Shown here piece after piece: positions 8,127 to 16,641 of a stretch of 64,000 nt of DNA. A model generated the notes under the pieces. It was not told where the DNA came from, did no database searches, and saw only the letters and a program-made list of their open reading frames with translations. The position numbers and the translations under genes were made by a program. Within the stretch, counting starts at the first letter, position 1. Every line of letters starts with the position of its first letter. Source of the stretch: Halegenticoccus tardaugens (GTDB lineage: Archaea > Halobacteriota > Halobacteria > Halobacteriales > Haloferacaceae); contig NZ_SDIC01000004.1 of assembly GCF_004116405.1 (NCBI RefSeq), positions 230,079 through 294,078 of the forward strand, in the 5' to 3' direction.

Positions 8127-9871
8127 GCCGAAACCGGGAGGTCGCCGCGCTCTTCGACGAGTACGCGGATCTGCTCGACGCGAAGGGCGTCGAGTACAAG
8201 CCGCGGAGCTACCGCCGGGCGGCCGACAACATCCGCGGGCACCCCCGCCCGATCGAGGAACTCGTCGCCGACGGCAAGGAAGCGATCGAGCGCATCGACG
8301 GCGTCGGCGACGCCATCGCCGACAAGGTCGTCGAGTACTTCGACGAGGGGCGGATCGAGGAACTGGAGGACCTCCGCGAGGAGATCCCCGTCGACATGGC
8401 CGCGCTGACGAGCGTCGAGGGCGTCGGTCCGAGGACGGCCGGCGACCTCTACGAGGCGCTCGGGATCGCGACCCTCGACGAACTCGAACGGGCGGCGGAG
8501 GAGGGGCGGATCCGCGAAGTGTCGGGGTTCGGCGAGAAAACCGAACGGAATATCCTCGACAACATCCCCTTCGCGCGGCGGGCGCAGGAGCGCCAACTCC
8601 TCGGGCAGGCGCGTCCGCTCGCGGACGACGTGCTCCAACACCTCCGCGCGCTCGACGCGGTCGAACGGGCCGAGGTGGCGGGCTCCATCCGTCGGTGGCG
8701 CGAGACCATCGGCGACGTGGACGTCCTCGTCGCGAGCGACGCGGGCGAGGCGGTGATCGACGCCTTCGGCGACTGGCCGGTCGCCGAGACGGTCATCGAG
8801 GCCGGCCCGAGCAAGGCGAGCGTCCGCGCGAACGGCATCCGGGTCGATCTCCGCGTCGTCGTCCCCGACGAGTTCGGCAGCGCCCTCCAGTACTTCACGG
8901 GGGGCCGCGAGCACAACATCCACCTCCGGAACGTCGCCATCGCGCGCGGGCTGAAGATCAACGAGTACGGGATCTTCGACGTCTCCGACGTCGACGACCC
9001 CGACGCCGGCCAGCGCGTCGGCGTTCGGATCGGCGGGGAGACGGAGGAGGAGATCTACGACGCGCTGGACATGCCGACGATGCCGCCGGAGCTGCGCGAG
9101 GACGCGGGCGAGATCGAAGCCGCGATGGAGGGTTCGCTCCCGGATCTCGTCGCGGAGGGGGAGCTACGCGGCGACCTCCACACGCACACCGACTGGTCCG
9201 ACGGCGGCTACTCCGTCGAGGAGATGGTCGACGCGGCGGCCGAGCGCGGCTACGAGTACCACTGCGTCTCCGATCACGCGACCGGCCCCGGCATCGTCGC
9301 CGGCGTCGGCCTCTCGGAGGAGGACCTCGAAGAACAGCTGGCCGCGGTCGAGGCGGTCGCGGCCGACGCCCCGATCGAGGTGTTCCACGGCGTCGAGACG
9401 AACGTCGACGCCGACGGCGACCTCTCCCTCGACGACGACCTGCTCGCCGAACTGGACGTCGTGATCGCCTCGCCGCACAGCGCCCTCGACCAGGATCGCG
9501 AGGCCGCGACGGAGCGCCTGCTCCGGGCGATCGAACACCCGTCGGTCGACGTCGTCGGCCACCCGACCGGTCGGCTGTTGAACCAGCGCCCGGGCCTCGA
9601 CCCGGACGTCGAGCGCCTCGCGGCGGCGGCCGCGGCGAACGGCACCGCGCTCGAACTCAACGCCAACCCCCACCGGCTCGACCTCCGCGCGGAGGCCGTC
9701 CGGATCGCCGTCGAGGCGGGCGCGACGATCGCGATCGACACCGACGCGCACGCCCCGGCCGAACTCGACAACGCGCGGTACGGCGTGCACACCGCGCGGC
9801 GAGGGTGGGCCGAGACGGCGGACGTGCTCAACGCCCGCGACGTCGACGGGGTTCGCGCGTTCCTCCACTGA
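8123..9871 (+). CDS. polX: DNA polymerase X family protein with C-terminal PHP domain
   Basis: This 582-residue repair polymerase starts at a GTG overlapping the previous stop. Residues 1-100 are the helix-hairpin-helix 8-kDa domain (ERIDGVGDAIADKV, SVEGVGPRTAGDL). The polymerase palm contains GSIRRWRETIGDVDVLV with the DVD metal ligands and a third aspartate in VRVDLRVVV. From about residue 345 comes a PHP phosphoesterase domain (GDLHTHTDWSDGG, SDHATG, ELNANPHRLDL, IDTDAH) with its metal-binding His/Asp set intact, consistent with exonuclease or 3'-phosphatase activity in base excision repair. Confidence 0.93.
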   Translation: MSRNREVAALFDEYADLLDAKGVEYKPRSYRRAADNIRGHPRPIEELVADGKEAIERIDGVGDAIADKVVEYFDEGRIEELEDLREEIPVDMAALTSVEGVGPRTAGDLYEALGIATLDELERAAEEGRIREVSGFGEKTERNILDNIPFARRAQERQLLGQARPLADDVLQHLRALDAVERAEVAGSIRRWRETIGDVDVLVASDAGEAVIDAFGDWPVAETVIEAGPSKASVRANGIRVDLRVVVPDEFGSALQYFTGGREHNIHLRNVAIARGLKINEYGIFDVSDVDDPDAGQRVGVRIGGETEEEIYDALDMPTMPPELREDAGEIEAAMEGSLPDLVAEGELRGDLHTHTDWSDGGYSVEEMVDAAAERGYEYHCVSDHATGPGIVAGVGLSEEDLEEQLAAVEAVAADAPIEVFHGVETNVDADGDLSLDDDLLAELDVVIASPHSALDQDREAATERLLRAIEHPSVDVVGHPTGRLLNQRPGLDPDVERLAAAAAANGTALELNANPHRLDLRAEAVRIAVEAGATIAIDTDAHAPAELDNARYGVHTARRGWAETADVLNARDVDGVRAFLH

Positions 9872-9878
9872 GCGACTC

Positions 9879-10379
9879 ATGACCGCCGACCGACCCCGAG
9901 AATCCGACCGACCTCGGGAATCCGGCCGACCCGGCGAACCGGAGCGGCTCCTGCTCGACGCGATGCTCGGCAAGCTCACGACGTACCTCCGGATGTGCGG
10001 CTACGACGCGGCGTACGCGCTCGACCGCGGAGCGGAGGACGACGCACGTCTCCTCGACCTCGCCGCCGCCGAGGGTCGGCGGCTCCTCACCCGCGACGTC
10101 GACCTCGCCGCGCGAGCGCCCGACGGGCTCCTCCTCGAATCGCGGGACGTCGCGGAGCAGCTCCGAGAGCTGCGCGAGGCGGGCTACGATCTCCGGCTGG
10201 ACGAGCGCCCGCCGCGCTGCGGGCGGTGCAACGGCCCGATAGAACCGGCTGCCGGCGCCGCGACGCGGCCCGAATACGTCCCCGACGGGGCGCGAGCCCG
10301 GCGGTGTCGCCGCTGCGGACGGTGGTACTGGAAGGGATCACACTGGGACGACGTCAAACGGCGTCTGGCGGACCTCTGA
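9879..10379 (+). CDS. Mut7-C RNase domain protein with zinc ribbon
   Basis: This 166-residue protein has a short R/E/P-rich repeated N-terminus (RPRESDRPRESGRPGEPE, residues 5-22), which looks disordered. A Mut7-C PIN-like nuclease fold follows (LLLDAMLGKLTTYLRMCGYD with the acidic D, and LLTRDVDL). A four-cysteine zinc ribbon lies near the C-terminus (CGRC and CRRCGRWYW). The family is predicted to be an RNase; the target is unknown. It begins 7 bp after polX, so it is probably in the same operon. Confidence 0.88.
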   Translation: MTADRPRESDRPRESGRPGEPERLLLDAMLGKLTTYLRMCGYDAAYALDRGAEDDARLLDLAAAEGRRLLTRDVDLAARAPDGLLLESRDVAEQLRELREAGYDLRLDERPPRCGRCNGPIEPAAGAATRPEYVPDGARARRCRRCGRWYWKGSHWDDVKRRLADL

Positions 10380-10435
10380 GCGGACCGGGTGCGGCCCGTC
10401 GCATCCTTGGCGGTCTCGCTTCCGCGACGTCCCGG

Positions 10436-11383
10436 TCAGTATCGCGGCCGCCACTCCTCGCACGCGTCCATGTCCCCCATGAGTTCCTTGCGGAGACCGC
10501 AGTACGGCTCCATGCCCTCGTCGGTCCTGACGTACCGAAAGTGATCGCAGCTTCCGCAGTACGTGTCCCCCCGCGTCGGCGCGGGCGTGGACGGGCCGTT
10601 CGGGATCACCTCCGCGTCGTCGTCGGGCAGCGACGAACCGGCCGCGCCGCCGCGGACGCCCGGGGCGGGGTCGTCGAGCGGCGATCTGATGTCGCTCGAC
10701 GCCGATCCGCCGCCGTCGCCGACGGTCGCGGACGCGCCTCGCGGGGCGGTCGTCGGTCCACTTCGCTGACCACCCGTCCGATCCGTCCGCGTCTCGACGT
10801 CGCCGTCGGGCACCTCGCCGAGGAGTCCGACGCCGCCCAGTCCCCGTCGATCGCTGTCGACCTCGACGACCCTCGTCTCGCCCCGACGCGTCACCTCCAT
10901 CGTGACCGTCCCCGCGGGGTCGTTTCGCGTCTTGAAGTTCGCGACGCCGACGAGCAGACACCAGAGGACGGCGATGATTCCGAGGAAGTAGACGCCGGCG
11001 GTCGGAAGCGTGAGGTCCATCGATCCCTCGGGGATCGTCGCGCCGGTCCACCGGTAGGGGTACGCGTGCGAGAACAGCGCGAGGCCCATCGCCGAGACGC
11101 TCGCGCCGATCACCGCCGCCGCCCGCGTCGTCCGGCCGGCGGGCAGCGCCGCGAAGACGCCCAGCAGGACGGCCGGCACGCCGACGCCGGCGAGCATCCC
11201 GCCGTACTTGCGCGCGACGAACAGGTCGCCTCCCGTCAGCCACTCCGGGATGACCGTCGCGACCACGATGCCCGCGACGACGAGCAGCGACCCGCCGGAA
11301 AACAGCCCAACGCCGAGGTACAGCCGCCGGAGGTCCGTCCCTCTCCCCGCCCGCCCCCCGTAAACGTCTCCCAGACTCGTCAT
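10436..11383 (-). CDS. Haloarchaeal multipass membrane protein with C-terminal cysteine motif (DUF7139-like)
   Basis: This 315-residue protein has four hydrophobic segments (about residues 22-45, 60-80, 88-105 and 125-145). A long polar, probably disordered linker follows. The conserved C-terminus (YCGSCDHFRYVRTDEGMEPYCGLRK and DMDACEEW) contains four cysteines that may bind metal. I start it at MTSLGDVYGG, the conserved opening, not at the upstream ATG (11410), which lies inside the likely TATA element (11402-11410). It is convergent with the Mut7-C gene. Function unknown. Confidence 0.75.
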   Translation of the reverse strand: MTSLGDVYGGRAGRGTDLRRLYLGVGLFSGGSLLVVAGIVVATVIPEWLTGGDLFVARKYGGMLAGVGVPAVLLGVFAALPAGRTTRAAAVIGASVSAMGLALFSHAYPYRWTGATIPEGSMDLTLPTAGVYFLGIIAVLWCLLVGVANFKTRNDPAGTVTMEVTRRGETRVVEVDSDRRGLGGVGLLGEVPDGDVETRTDRTGGQRSGPTTAPRGASATVGDGGGSASSDIRSPLDDPAPGVRGGAAGSSLPDDDAEVIPNGPSTPAPTRGDTYCGSCDHFRYVRTDEGMEPYCGLRKELMGDMDACEEWRPRY

Positions 11384-11480
11384 GTCCGCGCGTACACGAC
11401 AGTTATACAAAACGATACGTCAGACGGACGTCTGACGGGGTGCCGCACCGGGTCACACCCGTCGAGACGGCTCCGAAGGG

Positions 11481-11487
11481 ATTAATG
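11481..11487 (+). promoter_or_regulatory. TATA-like box for the DUF5789 gene
   Basis: ATTAATG centred 27 nt upstream of the ATG at 11511, consistent with a leaderless transcript. Confidence 0.5.
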
Positions 11488-11510
11488 TCGGCGCTTTCGA
11501 ACCGGGGAGC

Positions 11511-11813
11511 ATGGCCGACGACGAAGCGGAAGACGAGGGTCCCGCGGTCGAACTCGGAACGGGCGAACCGGTCGAGGGTGCCCCGCTGGCGCGGATCGCA
11601 TCCCGCCTCACCTGGCCGCAGGAACGCGAGCGCATCCGACAGAAGGAGGGAGACGCCGTCATCCGGACGCCCGACGGGCCGCAGACGCTCTCCGACGTGC
11701 TGGATCGGGTCGACGTGACGTACTTCGACACCAGACAGACGTTCGTCCGCGAGATCGAGGGCGTCGTCGGCACCGGTCCCGTCCCGACGAGCGAGCGATC
11801 TCATTCTCGGTAG
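11511..11813 (+). CDS. DUF5789 family protein
   Basis: This is a 100-residue acidic protein. After a disordered acidic N-terminus come PLARIASRLTWPQERERI and EGDAVIRTPDGPQTLSDVLDRVDVTYF, which match the haloarchaeal DUF5789 family as I know it. No membrane segment or catalytic motif is present. The gene is divergent from the membrane protein gene and 29 bp upstream of the DUF302 gene on the same strand. Confidence 0.8.
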   Translation: MADDEAEDEGPAVELGTGEPVEGAPLARIASRLTWPQERERIRQKEGDAVIRTPDGPQTLSDVLDRVDVTYFDTRQTFVREIEGVVGTGPVPTSERSHSR

Positions 11814-11842
11814 CTTTTCCTCTCGGACCACCAACACCGACC

Positions 11843-12292
11843 ATGACGCTACCGATCGACCCCGCGGCGCTCGACGGCGACGACGTCGGCGAGGAGCGCG
11901 CGACGCTTCGGATGTCCCACGAGGAGGCGATCGAGCACGTCCGCGAGGCGTTCTCCGACGCCGGCTTCGGGTTTCCGGCGGAGTTCTCCCCCTCGGACCT
12001 CCTGAACGAGAAGGTCGACGCCGACCGCGACCCGTACTACGCGCTCGGCGCGTGCAACCCCCGGATGGCGGACCGCGTGCTCACGGCCTCCGACAACCGC
12101 CTCGGCGCGCTGTTCCCCTGTAACGTCGTCATCTGGGAGGAGGAACCCGGCGTGCAGACCGTCTACCACGTCAGCATCATGCGCATCGGTCGGCTCGTCG
12201 GACTCGCCCCGGACGACGACGAGATGAGGGAGATCGTCGCCGAAACGGGCGAGATGGTCGACGAGGCGTTCTCGAACCTCGACGCCGCGTAA
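11843..12292 (+). CDS. DUF302 domain protein
   Basis: This 149-residue protein spans one DUF302 domain: ATLRMSHEEAIEHVREAF, then YYALGACNPRMADRVL with a conserved cysteine, then LFPCNVVIWEE with a second cysteine. The GACNP and LPCN-type cysteines are characteristic of the family. Biochemical function is not established. It may be co-transcribed with the DUF5789 gene 29 bp upstream and is convergent with nreA, 10 bp away. Confidence 0.88.
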   Translation: MTLPIDPAALDGDDVGEERATLRMSHEEAIEHVREAFSDAGFGFPAEFSPSDLLNEKVDADRDPYYALGACNPRMADRVLTASDNRLGALFPCNVVIWEEEPGVQTVYHVSIMRIGRLVGLAPDDDEMREIVAETGEMVDEAFSNLDAA

Positions 12293-12302
12293 GGCGATCG
12301 TC

Positions 12303-13604
12303 CTACCCGTCGTTCCCCGCGAAGTCGGCGAGGCTCGTCTGGAGGCCGGCGACCATCCCCGACTTCCGGCGGAGGGCGTCCATCCCCACGGGGAGGTGGT
12401 TCGCCACTTCGCGGATCGCCTCCCCGAACGTCTCCGCTTCGCCGCGTTCGCCCTCGAAGGCGTGGCGGACCGCCTCGCGGACCTGCCAGACGCCGACCGG
12501 ACCCCAGTAGTCGTCGGAGACGTGCCGGATGACGAGACACTTCGCCTGCCGGCCGCGCTCGTGGAGGTGTTCGAGCACCGCGAGGCGGGAGGCGTAGTAC
12601 GCCCCGGCCGTCTCCTCCACGTACCGCGTCCGACCCTCGAACCCCTCGCGGTCGCTGGCCAGCCACATCCCGGCCTGGGGGTCCGGGTTCCAGATGCTCC
12701 CCGGGGCCTTCATCTCGACGAGTTCGAACTCCCACCTGCCGGGCGCGAGCACGACCCAGAACGCGTTGCCGAGGTACTCGTTTCGCCACACCTCCACGGC
12801 GTCGACGCCGGGCGCGTCGCGGACCGTCCCGCGGAGGAACCCCCCGACGGTGTCGTCCACGGCGGTGATCGACCAGCGGGTCGGGACGAGCCGCCTGTTC
12901 CGCCCCCGCCCGAGCGCCCCCGCGGAGAGGATTCGCGTGATGTCGTACACGTCGAACCCGCGCCGGTAGAGGTAGTTCATCGCCCCCTGCGCCTGCCAGT
13001 CGTCGTCTTCGAGCGTCTTCTTCACCGGTCTGGGGACGTGCGGGTTCTCCGCCAGATCGGCCGACCGGGCGCGCGCCCGCGGTCCCGTCGGCGTCGCGAC
13101 GTCGTCGCGCGTCACGTCGAAGTCGAGTTCCGGCGCGCCGTCGAGGCCGATCTCGACGCCGACCGGCCGGTCCGCGATGGCGACCTCGCGCTGGACGCCG
13201 AGGAAGCCGTTCCACGCGTCGTGGACGTCGAGCGCGTCGCCGCCGCGCGCGCCCGCCTTCACGTCGACGGGGCGGTTCGAGTTGAGCAGGCTCGTCCGCC
13301 GTTCGAACACGTCGTCGATGCTCACGCCCTCGTCGTACCACGCGGCGCTCGTTTCGAATTTCCCCGCCTCCGCTTCGTACCCGACCGGCGAGAGGATGCC
13401 CGTCGCCACGTTCGGGTAGTTCGAGCGGCCGACGAAGATGGAGGGCGAGACGCTGCCGAACAGCGAGTCACCCTGCACCGCGTCGTCGAAGCGGTGGCGA
13501 AAGTCCTCCAGGTGATCGACGATGGCGTAGGACTTCTCCATCGCCAGTCGGCGTCGCTCGGCCCGTTCGTTCACCTCCATCTCGATGTAGTCGTCCAGCC
13601 GCAT
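12303..13604 (-). CDS. nreA: DNA repair protein NreA
   Basis: This 433-residue protein matches archaeal NreA: SLFGSVSPSIFVGRSNYPNV near the N-terminus, the central MNYLYRRGFDVYDITRIL and RRLVPTRWSITAVDD, and YYASRLAVLEHL later. NreA acts with PCNA in repair of mitomycin-type damage. The C-terminus carries a PCNA-interacting motif (QTSLADF, residues 422-428). The start at 13604 (MRLDDYIEMEVNERAER) fits the family; the longer open frame (to 14456) runs antisense through tfb and is shadow. The protein is cytoplasmic. Confidence 0.92.
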   Translation of the reverse strand: MRLDDYIEMEVNERAERRRLAMEKSYAIVDHLEDFRHRFDDAVQGDSLFGSVSPSIFVGRSNYPNVATGILSPVGYEAEAGKFETSAAWYDEGVSIDDVFERRTSLLNSNRPVDVKAGARGGDALDVHDAWNGFLGVQREVAIADRPVGVEIGLDGAPELDFDVTRDDVATPTGPRARARSADLAENPHVPRPVKKTLEDDDWQAQGAMNYLYRRGFDVYDITRILSAGALGRGRNRRLVPTRWSITAVDDTVGGFLRGTVRDAPGVDAVEVWRNEYLGNAFWVVLAPGRWEFELVEMKAPGSIWNPDPQAGMWLASDREGFEGRTRYVEETAGAYYASRLAVLEHLHERGRQAKCLVIRHVSDDYWGPVGVWQVREAVRHAFEGERGEAETFGEAIREVANHLPVGMDALRRKSGMVAGLQTSLADFAGNDG

Positions 13605-13681
13605 CCGACGAAAATAGCCGCCGAGACGGCTTGAACCTTCGGAGGATCCCCGCGTCAGCGGATACCCGCCCGCCGCGCCCG

Positions 13682-14656
13682 TCAGTGGATGCCCATCGCT
13701 TCGATCTGCTCTTGATACCTGTTTCGGATCGTGACCTCGGTCACCTGCGCGACGTCGGCGACCTCGCGCTGGGTCTTCTTCTCGTTGCAGAGCAGCGACG
13801 CCGCGTAGATCGCCGCCGCCGCAAACCCCGTCGGCGACTTCCCCGACAACAGTCCCTTCTCGGACGTCGTCTCGATGATCTCGTTCGCCTTGCTCTGCAC
13901 CTCGCCGCTCAGTTCGAGTTCGGAACAGAAGCGCGGGACGAACTGCTTGGGGTCGACGGGCTTGAGTTCGAGGCCGAGTTCCTGGGAGATGTAGCGGTAG
14001 GTCCGCCCGATCTCCTTTCGATCGACGCGCGAGACCTCGGAGATCTCTTCGAGGCTGCGGGGGATGCCCTCCTGCCGGCAGGCGGCGTAGAGCGCGCTCG
14101 TGGCGACGCCCTCGATCGAGCGCCCGCGGATCAGGTCCTCGCTCAGCGCCCGGCGGTAGATCACCGACGCGACCTCCCGAACGGAGCGAGGGACGCCCAG
14201 CGCGCTGGCCATGCGGTCGATCTCCGAAAGCGCGAACTGGAGGTTGCGCTCGCCGGCGTCCTTCGTGCGGATGCGTTCCTGCCACTTGCGCAGCCGGTGC
14301 ATCTGGCTGCGCTTTTCCGACGAGAGCGATCGACCGTACGCGTCCTTGTCCTTCCAGTCGATCGTCGTCGTCAGCCCCTTGTCGTGCATCGTCTGCGTCG
14401 TCGGCGCACCGACGCGCGACTTGCTCTGTCGCTCCGAGTGGTTGAACGCGCGCCACTCGGGGCCCGGATCGATCTTCTCCTCCTCGAGGATGAGGCCGGT
14501 CTCCTCGTGAATGAGCTCCCCGTCAGCGGTTCTGACGAGGTCGTCTTCGTCGATGTCATCGAGGTCGAGGTCGTCGACCTCGACGTCCGAATCCTCGCCC
14601 TGCCACGTTCGCTTCGGTGCGGTGTCGCGCTCCCGCTGGCGGGTGGGCCGTGTCAT
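13682..14656 (-). CDS. tfb: Transcription initiation factor IIB (TFB)
   Basis: This 324-residue protein has the B-finger/linker signature ([23 protein letters not shown]) and two cyclin repeats (about residues 125-215 and 225-315), including [18 protein letters not shown] and [17 protein letters not shown]. It recruits RNA polymerase to TBP-bound promoters. The N-terminal zinc ribbon, normally four cysteines, is replaced by an acidic segment (about residues 20-58) with no cysteine. Haloarchaea encode several TFBs. The ATG at 14656 follows a TATA-like box at 14686-14692, and the first ATG in frame (14686) is inside that box. Confidence 0.93.
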   Translation of the reverse strand: MTRPTRQRERDTAPKRTWQGEDSDVEVDDLDLDDIDEDDLVRTADGELIHEETGLILEEEKIDPGPEWRAFNHSERQSKSRVGAPTTQTMHDKGLTTTIDWKDKDAYGRSLSSEKRSQMHRLRKWQERIRTKDAGERNLQFALSEIDRMASALGVPRSVREVASVIYRRALSEDLIRGRSIEGVATSALYAACRQEGIPRSLEEISEVSRVDRKEIGRTYRYISQELGLELKPVDPKQFVPRFCSELELSGEVQSKANEIIETTSEKGLLSGKSPTGFAAAAIYAASLLCNEKKTQREVADVAQVTEVTIRNRYQEQIEAMGIH

Positions 14657-14685
14657 CGCATTTTTATAGTAGTATTCGCCGAACA

Positions 14686-14692
14686 CTTAAAC
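14686..14692 (-). promoter_or_regulatory. TATA-like box for tfb
   Basis: GTTTAAG on the minus strand, centred about 33 nt from the ATG at 14656, leaving a leader of a few bases. Confidence 0.5.
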
Positions 14693-14765
14693 CCTTGTGA
14701 TAGTTGGCGTACCTACCGGTAGAAATCGGAACACGGCGGCCGTGTCGGGAACGGAGCGAACGGCC

Positions 14766-14771
14766 TTTATC
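14766..14771 (+). promoter_or_regulatory. TATA-like box for rnhA
   Basis: TTTATC centred about 26 nt before the ATG at 14794; predicts a leaderless transcript. Confidence 0.5.
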
Positions 14772-14793
14772 CGATGCGGGGGGAGAACGACGC

Positions 14794-15399
14794 ATGCCGA
14801 CGATCGAATGCGACCCCGACGAGGCGCGCGAGGCGCTACGGGAGGCGGGGGCGGAGATACGGTCGGGGAACACCGACCACGAGCGCTGGCGCGCCGAGCG
14901 GGGTGAGGCGATCGCCGTCGCGTACGACGGGAAGGTGGTCGTTCAGGGGTCGAACCCGAACGACGTGCTGCTCCCGCTGCGTCGCGCGCGGGGCGGGACG
15001 AGCGAACGCGGTCACGTCTACTTCGACGGCGCGAGCCGCGGCAACCCGGGGCCCGCGGCGGTCGGCTGGGCGCTCGTCACGGGAGACGGGATCGTCGCGG
15101 AGGGGTCCGAGCGGATCGGCCGGACGACCAACAACCGGGCGGAGTACGAGGCGCTGGTCCGCGCGCTGGAGGCCGCGAGCGAGTACGGGCTCCGCGAGAT
15201 CGACGTCCGAGGGGATTCCGAGCTGGTGGTGAAACAGGTCCGCGGGGAGTGGCGGACGAACGACCCGGGGCTGCGCGAGCGGCGCGTGCGCGCGAGAGAA
15301 CTGCTCGAAACGTTCGATCGGTGGTCGCTCGAACACGTCCCCCGGGAGATAAACGAACGCGCCGACACCCTCGCGAACGAGGCGCTCGACGATGGCTGA
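14794..15399 (+). CDS. rnhA: Ribonuclease HI
   Basis: This 201-residue protein has an N-terminal extension (residues 1-70) of the kind seen in haloarchaeal RNase HI, then the catalytic domain: VYFDGASRGNPGPAAVGW (first Asp), TTNNRAEYEAL (Glu), VRGDSELVVKQ (second Asp) and NERADTLANEA (last Asp). It cleaves RNA in RNA-DNA hybrids. The ATG at 14794 is chosen because it is leaderless behind a TATA-like box and begins the conserved N-terminus. It overlaps the following gene by 8 bp. Confidence 0.95.
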   Translation: MPTIECDPDEAREALREAGAEIRSGNTDHERWRAERGEAIAVAYDGKVVVQGSNPNDVLLPLRRARGGTSERGHVYFDGASRGNPGPAAVGWALVTGDGIVAEGSERIGRTTNNRAEYEALVRALEAASEYGLREIDVRGDSELVVKQVRGEWRTNDPGLRERRVRARELLETFDRWSLEHVPREINERADTLANEALDDG

Positions 15400-15952
15400 A
15401 CTCCCCGACGACGTCGTTCGGGAGGCAGAGCGGTTGACGAGACGCGCGCGCAACGCGGTCGACGAGAACGAGCCCGCGGCGTACGAGGAGCGCAGGACCG
15501 ACCTCCTCGACGCCTTCGGCTACGCGGCGCGCGTCAGGCCGGAGGACGACGCGCTCGTCCTCCACCCCGCCGAGTGGGTCGTCGACGGGACGATCCGCGT
15601 CGACCGCGTCGACGACACCGACCGCGCGGTCGAAGTGCCGCTCTCGGGGGGCGGGGACGAGGACGACTGGGAGGCCGTCGAGGCGCACAACGCCGCGGCC
15701 GTCGAACGCGTCGCGGAGACGCACGGCGAAATCCACGGGGCGAACGCCCGCGCGTTCGCCGACTTCATGGGCAACCACCACGTTCGCCGCGTGGACGACG
15801 CCACCCCGGCGGAGATCGAGGTATTCCTCGAAGAATACTTTCCGCGGAACGCCTGGCCGAGCCGCGAACAAAAAACGGCGGTCCTCGAATCGCTCGAACT
15901 GCTGTTCGACGTCGTCGACGCGGACGTGCCCGGATTTACCGACGATCGGTAA
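15392..15952 (+). CDS. RnhA operon protein (DUF7108-like)
   Basis: This 186-residue acidic protein is translated from an ATG overlapping the end of rnhA by 8 bp. The helical N-terminus (ELPDDVVREAERLTRRARNAVD) and the central ADFMGNHHVRRVDDATPAEIEVFLEEYFPRN-type region match the conserved haloarchaeal protein usually named after its place in the rnhA operon. No known catalytic motif is seen. A role with RNase HI is inferred only from the coupling. Confidence 0.85.
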   Translation: MAELPDDVVREAERLTRRARNAVDENEPAAYEERRTDLLDAFGYAARVRPEDDALVLHPAEWVVDGTIRVDRVDDTDRAVEVPLSGGGDEDDWEAVEAHNAAAVERVAETHGEIHGANARAFADFMGNHHVRRVDDATPAEIEVFLEEYFPRNAWPSREQKTAVLESLELLFDVVDADVPGFTDDR

Positions 15953-15975
15953 CTCCGTCCGCTCGCTCCGTCCGC

Positions 15976-16335
15976 TTACAGCCGCGCGTCGACGAGGTCG
16001 CGAACCTCGTCGGCGCGCTCCTCGTCGGTGACGAACTTCGAGAGCATCCAGTCGAGCCGATCGATGACCGCCGCGTGGCCCCTCTCCGTCAGTTCGTACT
16101 GGTTCGTGCGCTTGTCGAGTTCGCTCTTTTCGACGAGGTCCAGATCGACGAGGTCGTCGAGGTTCGGGTAGAGACGGCCGTGGTTGACTTCCGTCCCGTA
16201 GTACGCTTCGAGGTTGCGCTTGATCGCGAGACCGTACATCGGCTCCTCGGAGAGGATAACCAGGATGTTCTGCTGGAACGCCGTGAGGTCCCGTGCGATG
16301 CTTGCGATGTCGTTGATTGTTTGTGCCTCTGACAT
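15976..16335 (-). CDS. PadR-family winged-helix transcriptional regulator
   Basis: This 119-residue protein is a PadR-like winged helix: FQQNILVILSEEPMYGLAIKRNLE forms the first helices, and VNHGRLYPNLDDLVDLDLVEK the recognition helix and wing. A C-terminal dimerisation helix follows. It probably represses transcription as a dimer. A 22-bp dyad with TGACAT/ATGTCA arms (16330-16351) overlaps its own start codon, downstream of a TATA-like box (16357-16365), which suggests autorepression. It is convergent with the rnhA operon. Confidence 0.9.
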   Translation of the reverse strand: MSEAQTINDIASIARDLTAFQQNILVILSEEPMYGLAIKRNLEAYYGTEVNHGRLYPNLDDLVDLDLVEKSELDKRTNQYELTERGHAAVIDRLDWMLSKFVTDEERADEVRDLVDARL

Positions 16336-16351
16336 GCCTATTGAAATGTCA
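16330..16351. promoter_or_regulatory. Candidate PadR operator overlapping its start codon
   Basis: A dyad with 6-bp arms (TGACAT and ATGTCA) and a 10-bp spacer. ACAT/ATGT half-sites are typical of PadR-family operators. It covers the predicted transcription and translation start, where binding would block initiation. Confidence 0.5.
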
Positions 16352-16641
16352 CCGTGCTATTTAACGTTTCTCAACTCCCGTCGGGTTTCCGGCGTACGGC
16401 CCGGATTCGAGCGCCTCCGCCGAATCTCGACGAACGCGCGCGTCGCCGGGAGCGAGCGCCCGAGTCTCTCCCGTCTGTCAGGAGTCGGTTTCGTGTCTTC
16501 TTCTCTCTGTATCCGGATGGGGTGCTGTAGGGATTCCCACAGGAATATTGGACCTGGGAGTGAATGTACTTTTTGGCGTCGGTTGGGTTACCGGCGACGA
16601 TGCCGAAAGGACTTTCCCGGATTTCGCGGAAGTACGAACGC
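16336..16641. other. Divergent intergenic region, PadR gene to ppa
   Basis: No supported gene. It holds the PadR promoter (TATA-like box 16357-16365, minus strand) and a plus-strand T-rich box centred near 16572. That box is 28 nt before an in-frame ATG at 16600 which could extend pyrophosphatase by 14 residues. The middle part shows no recognisable feature. Confidence 0.4.
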
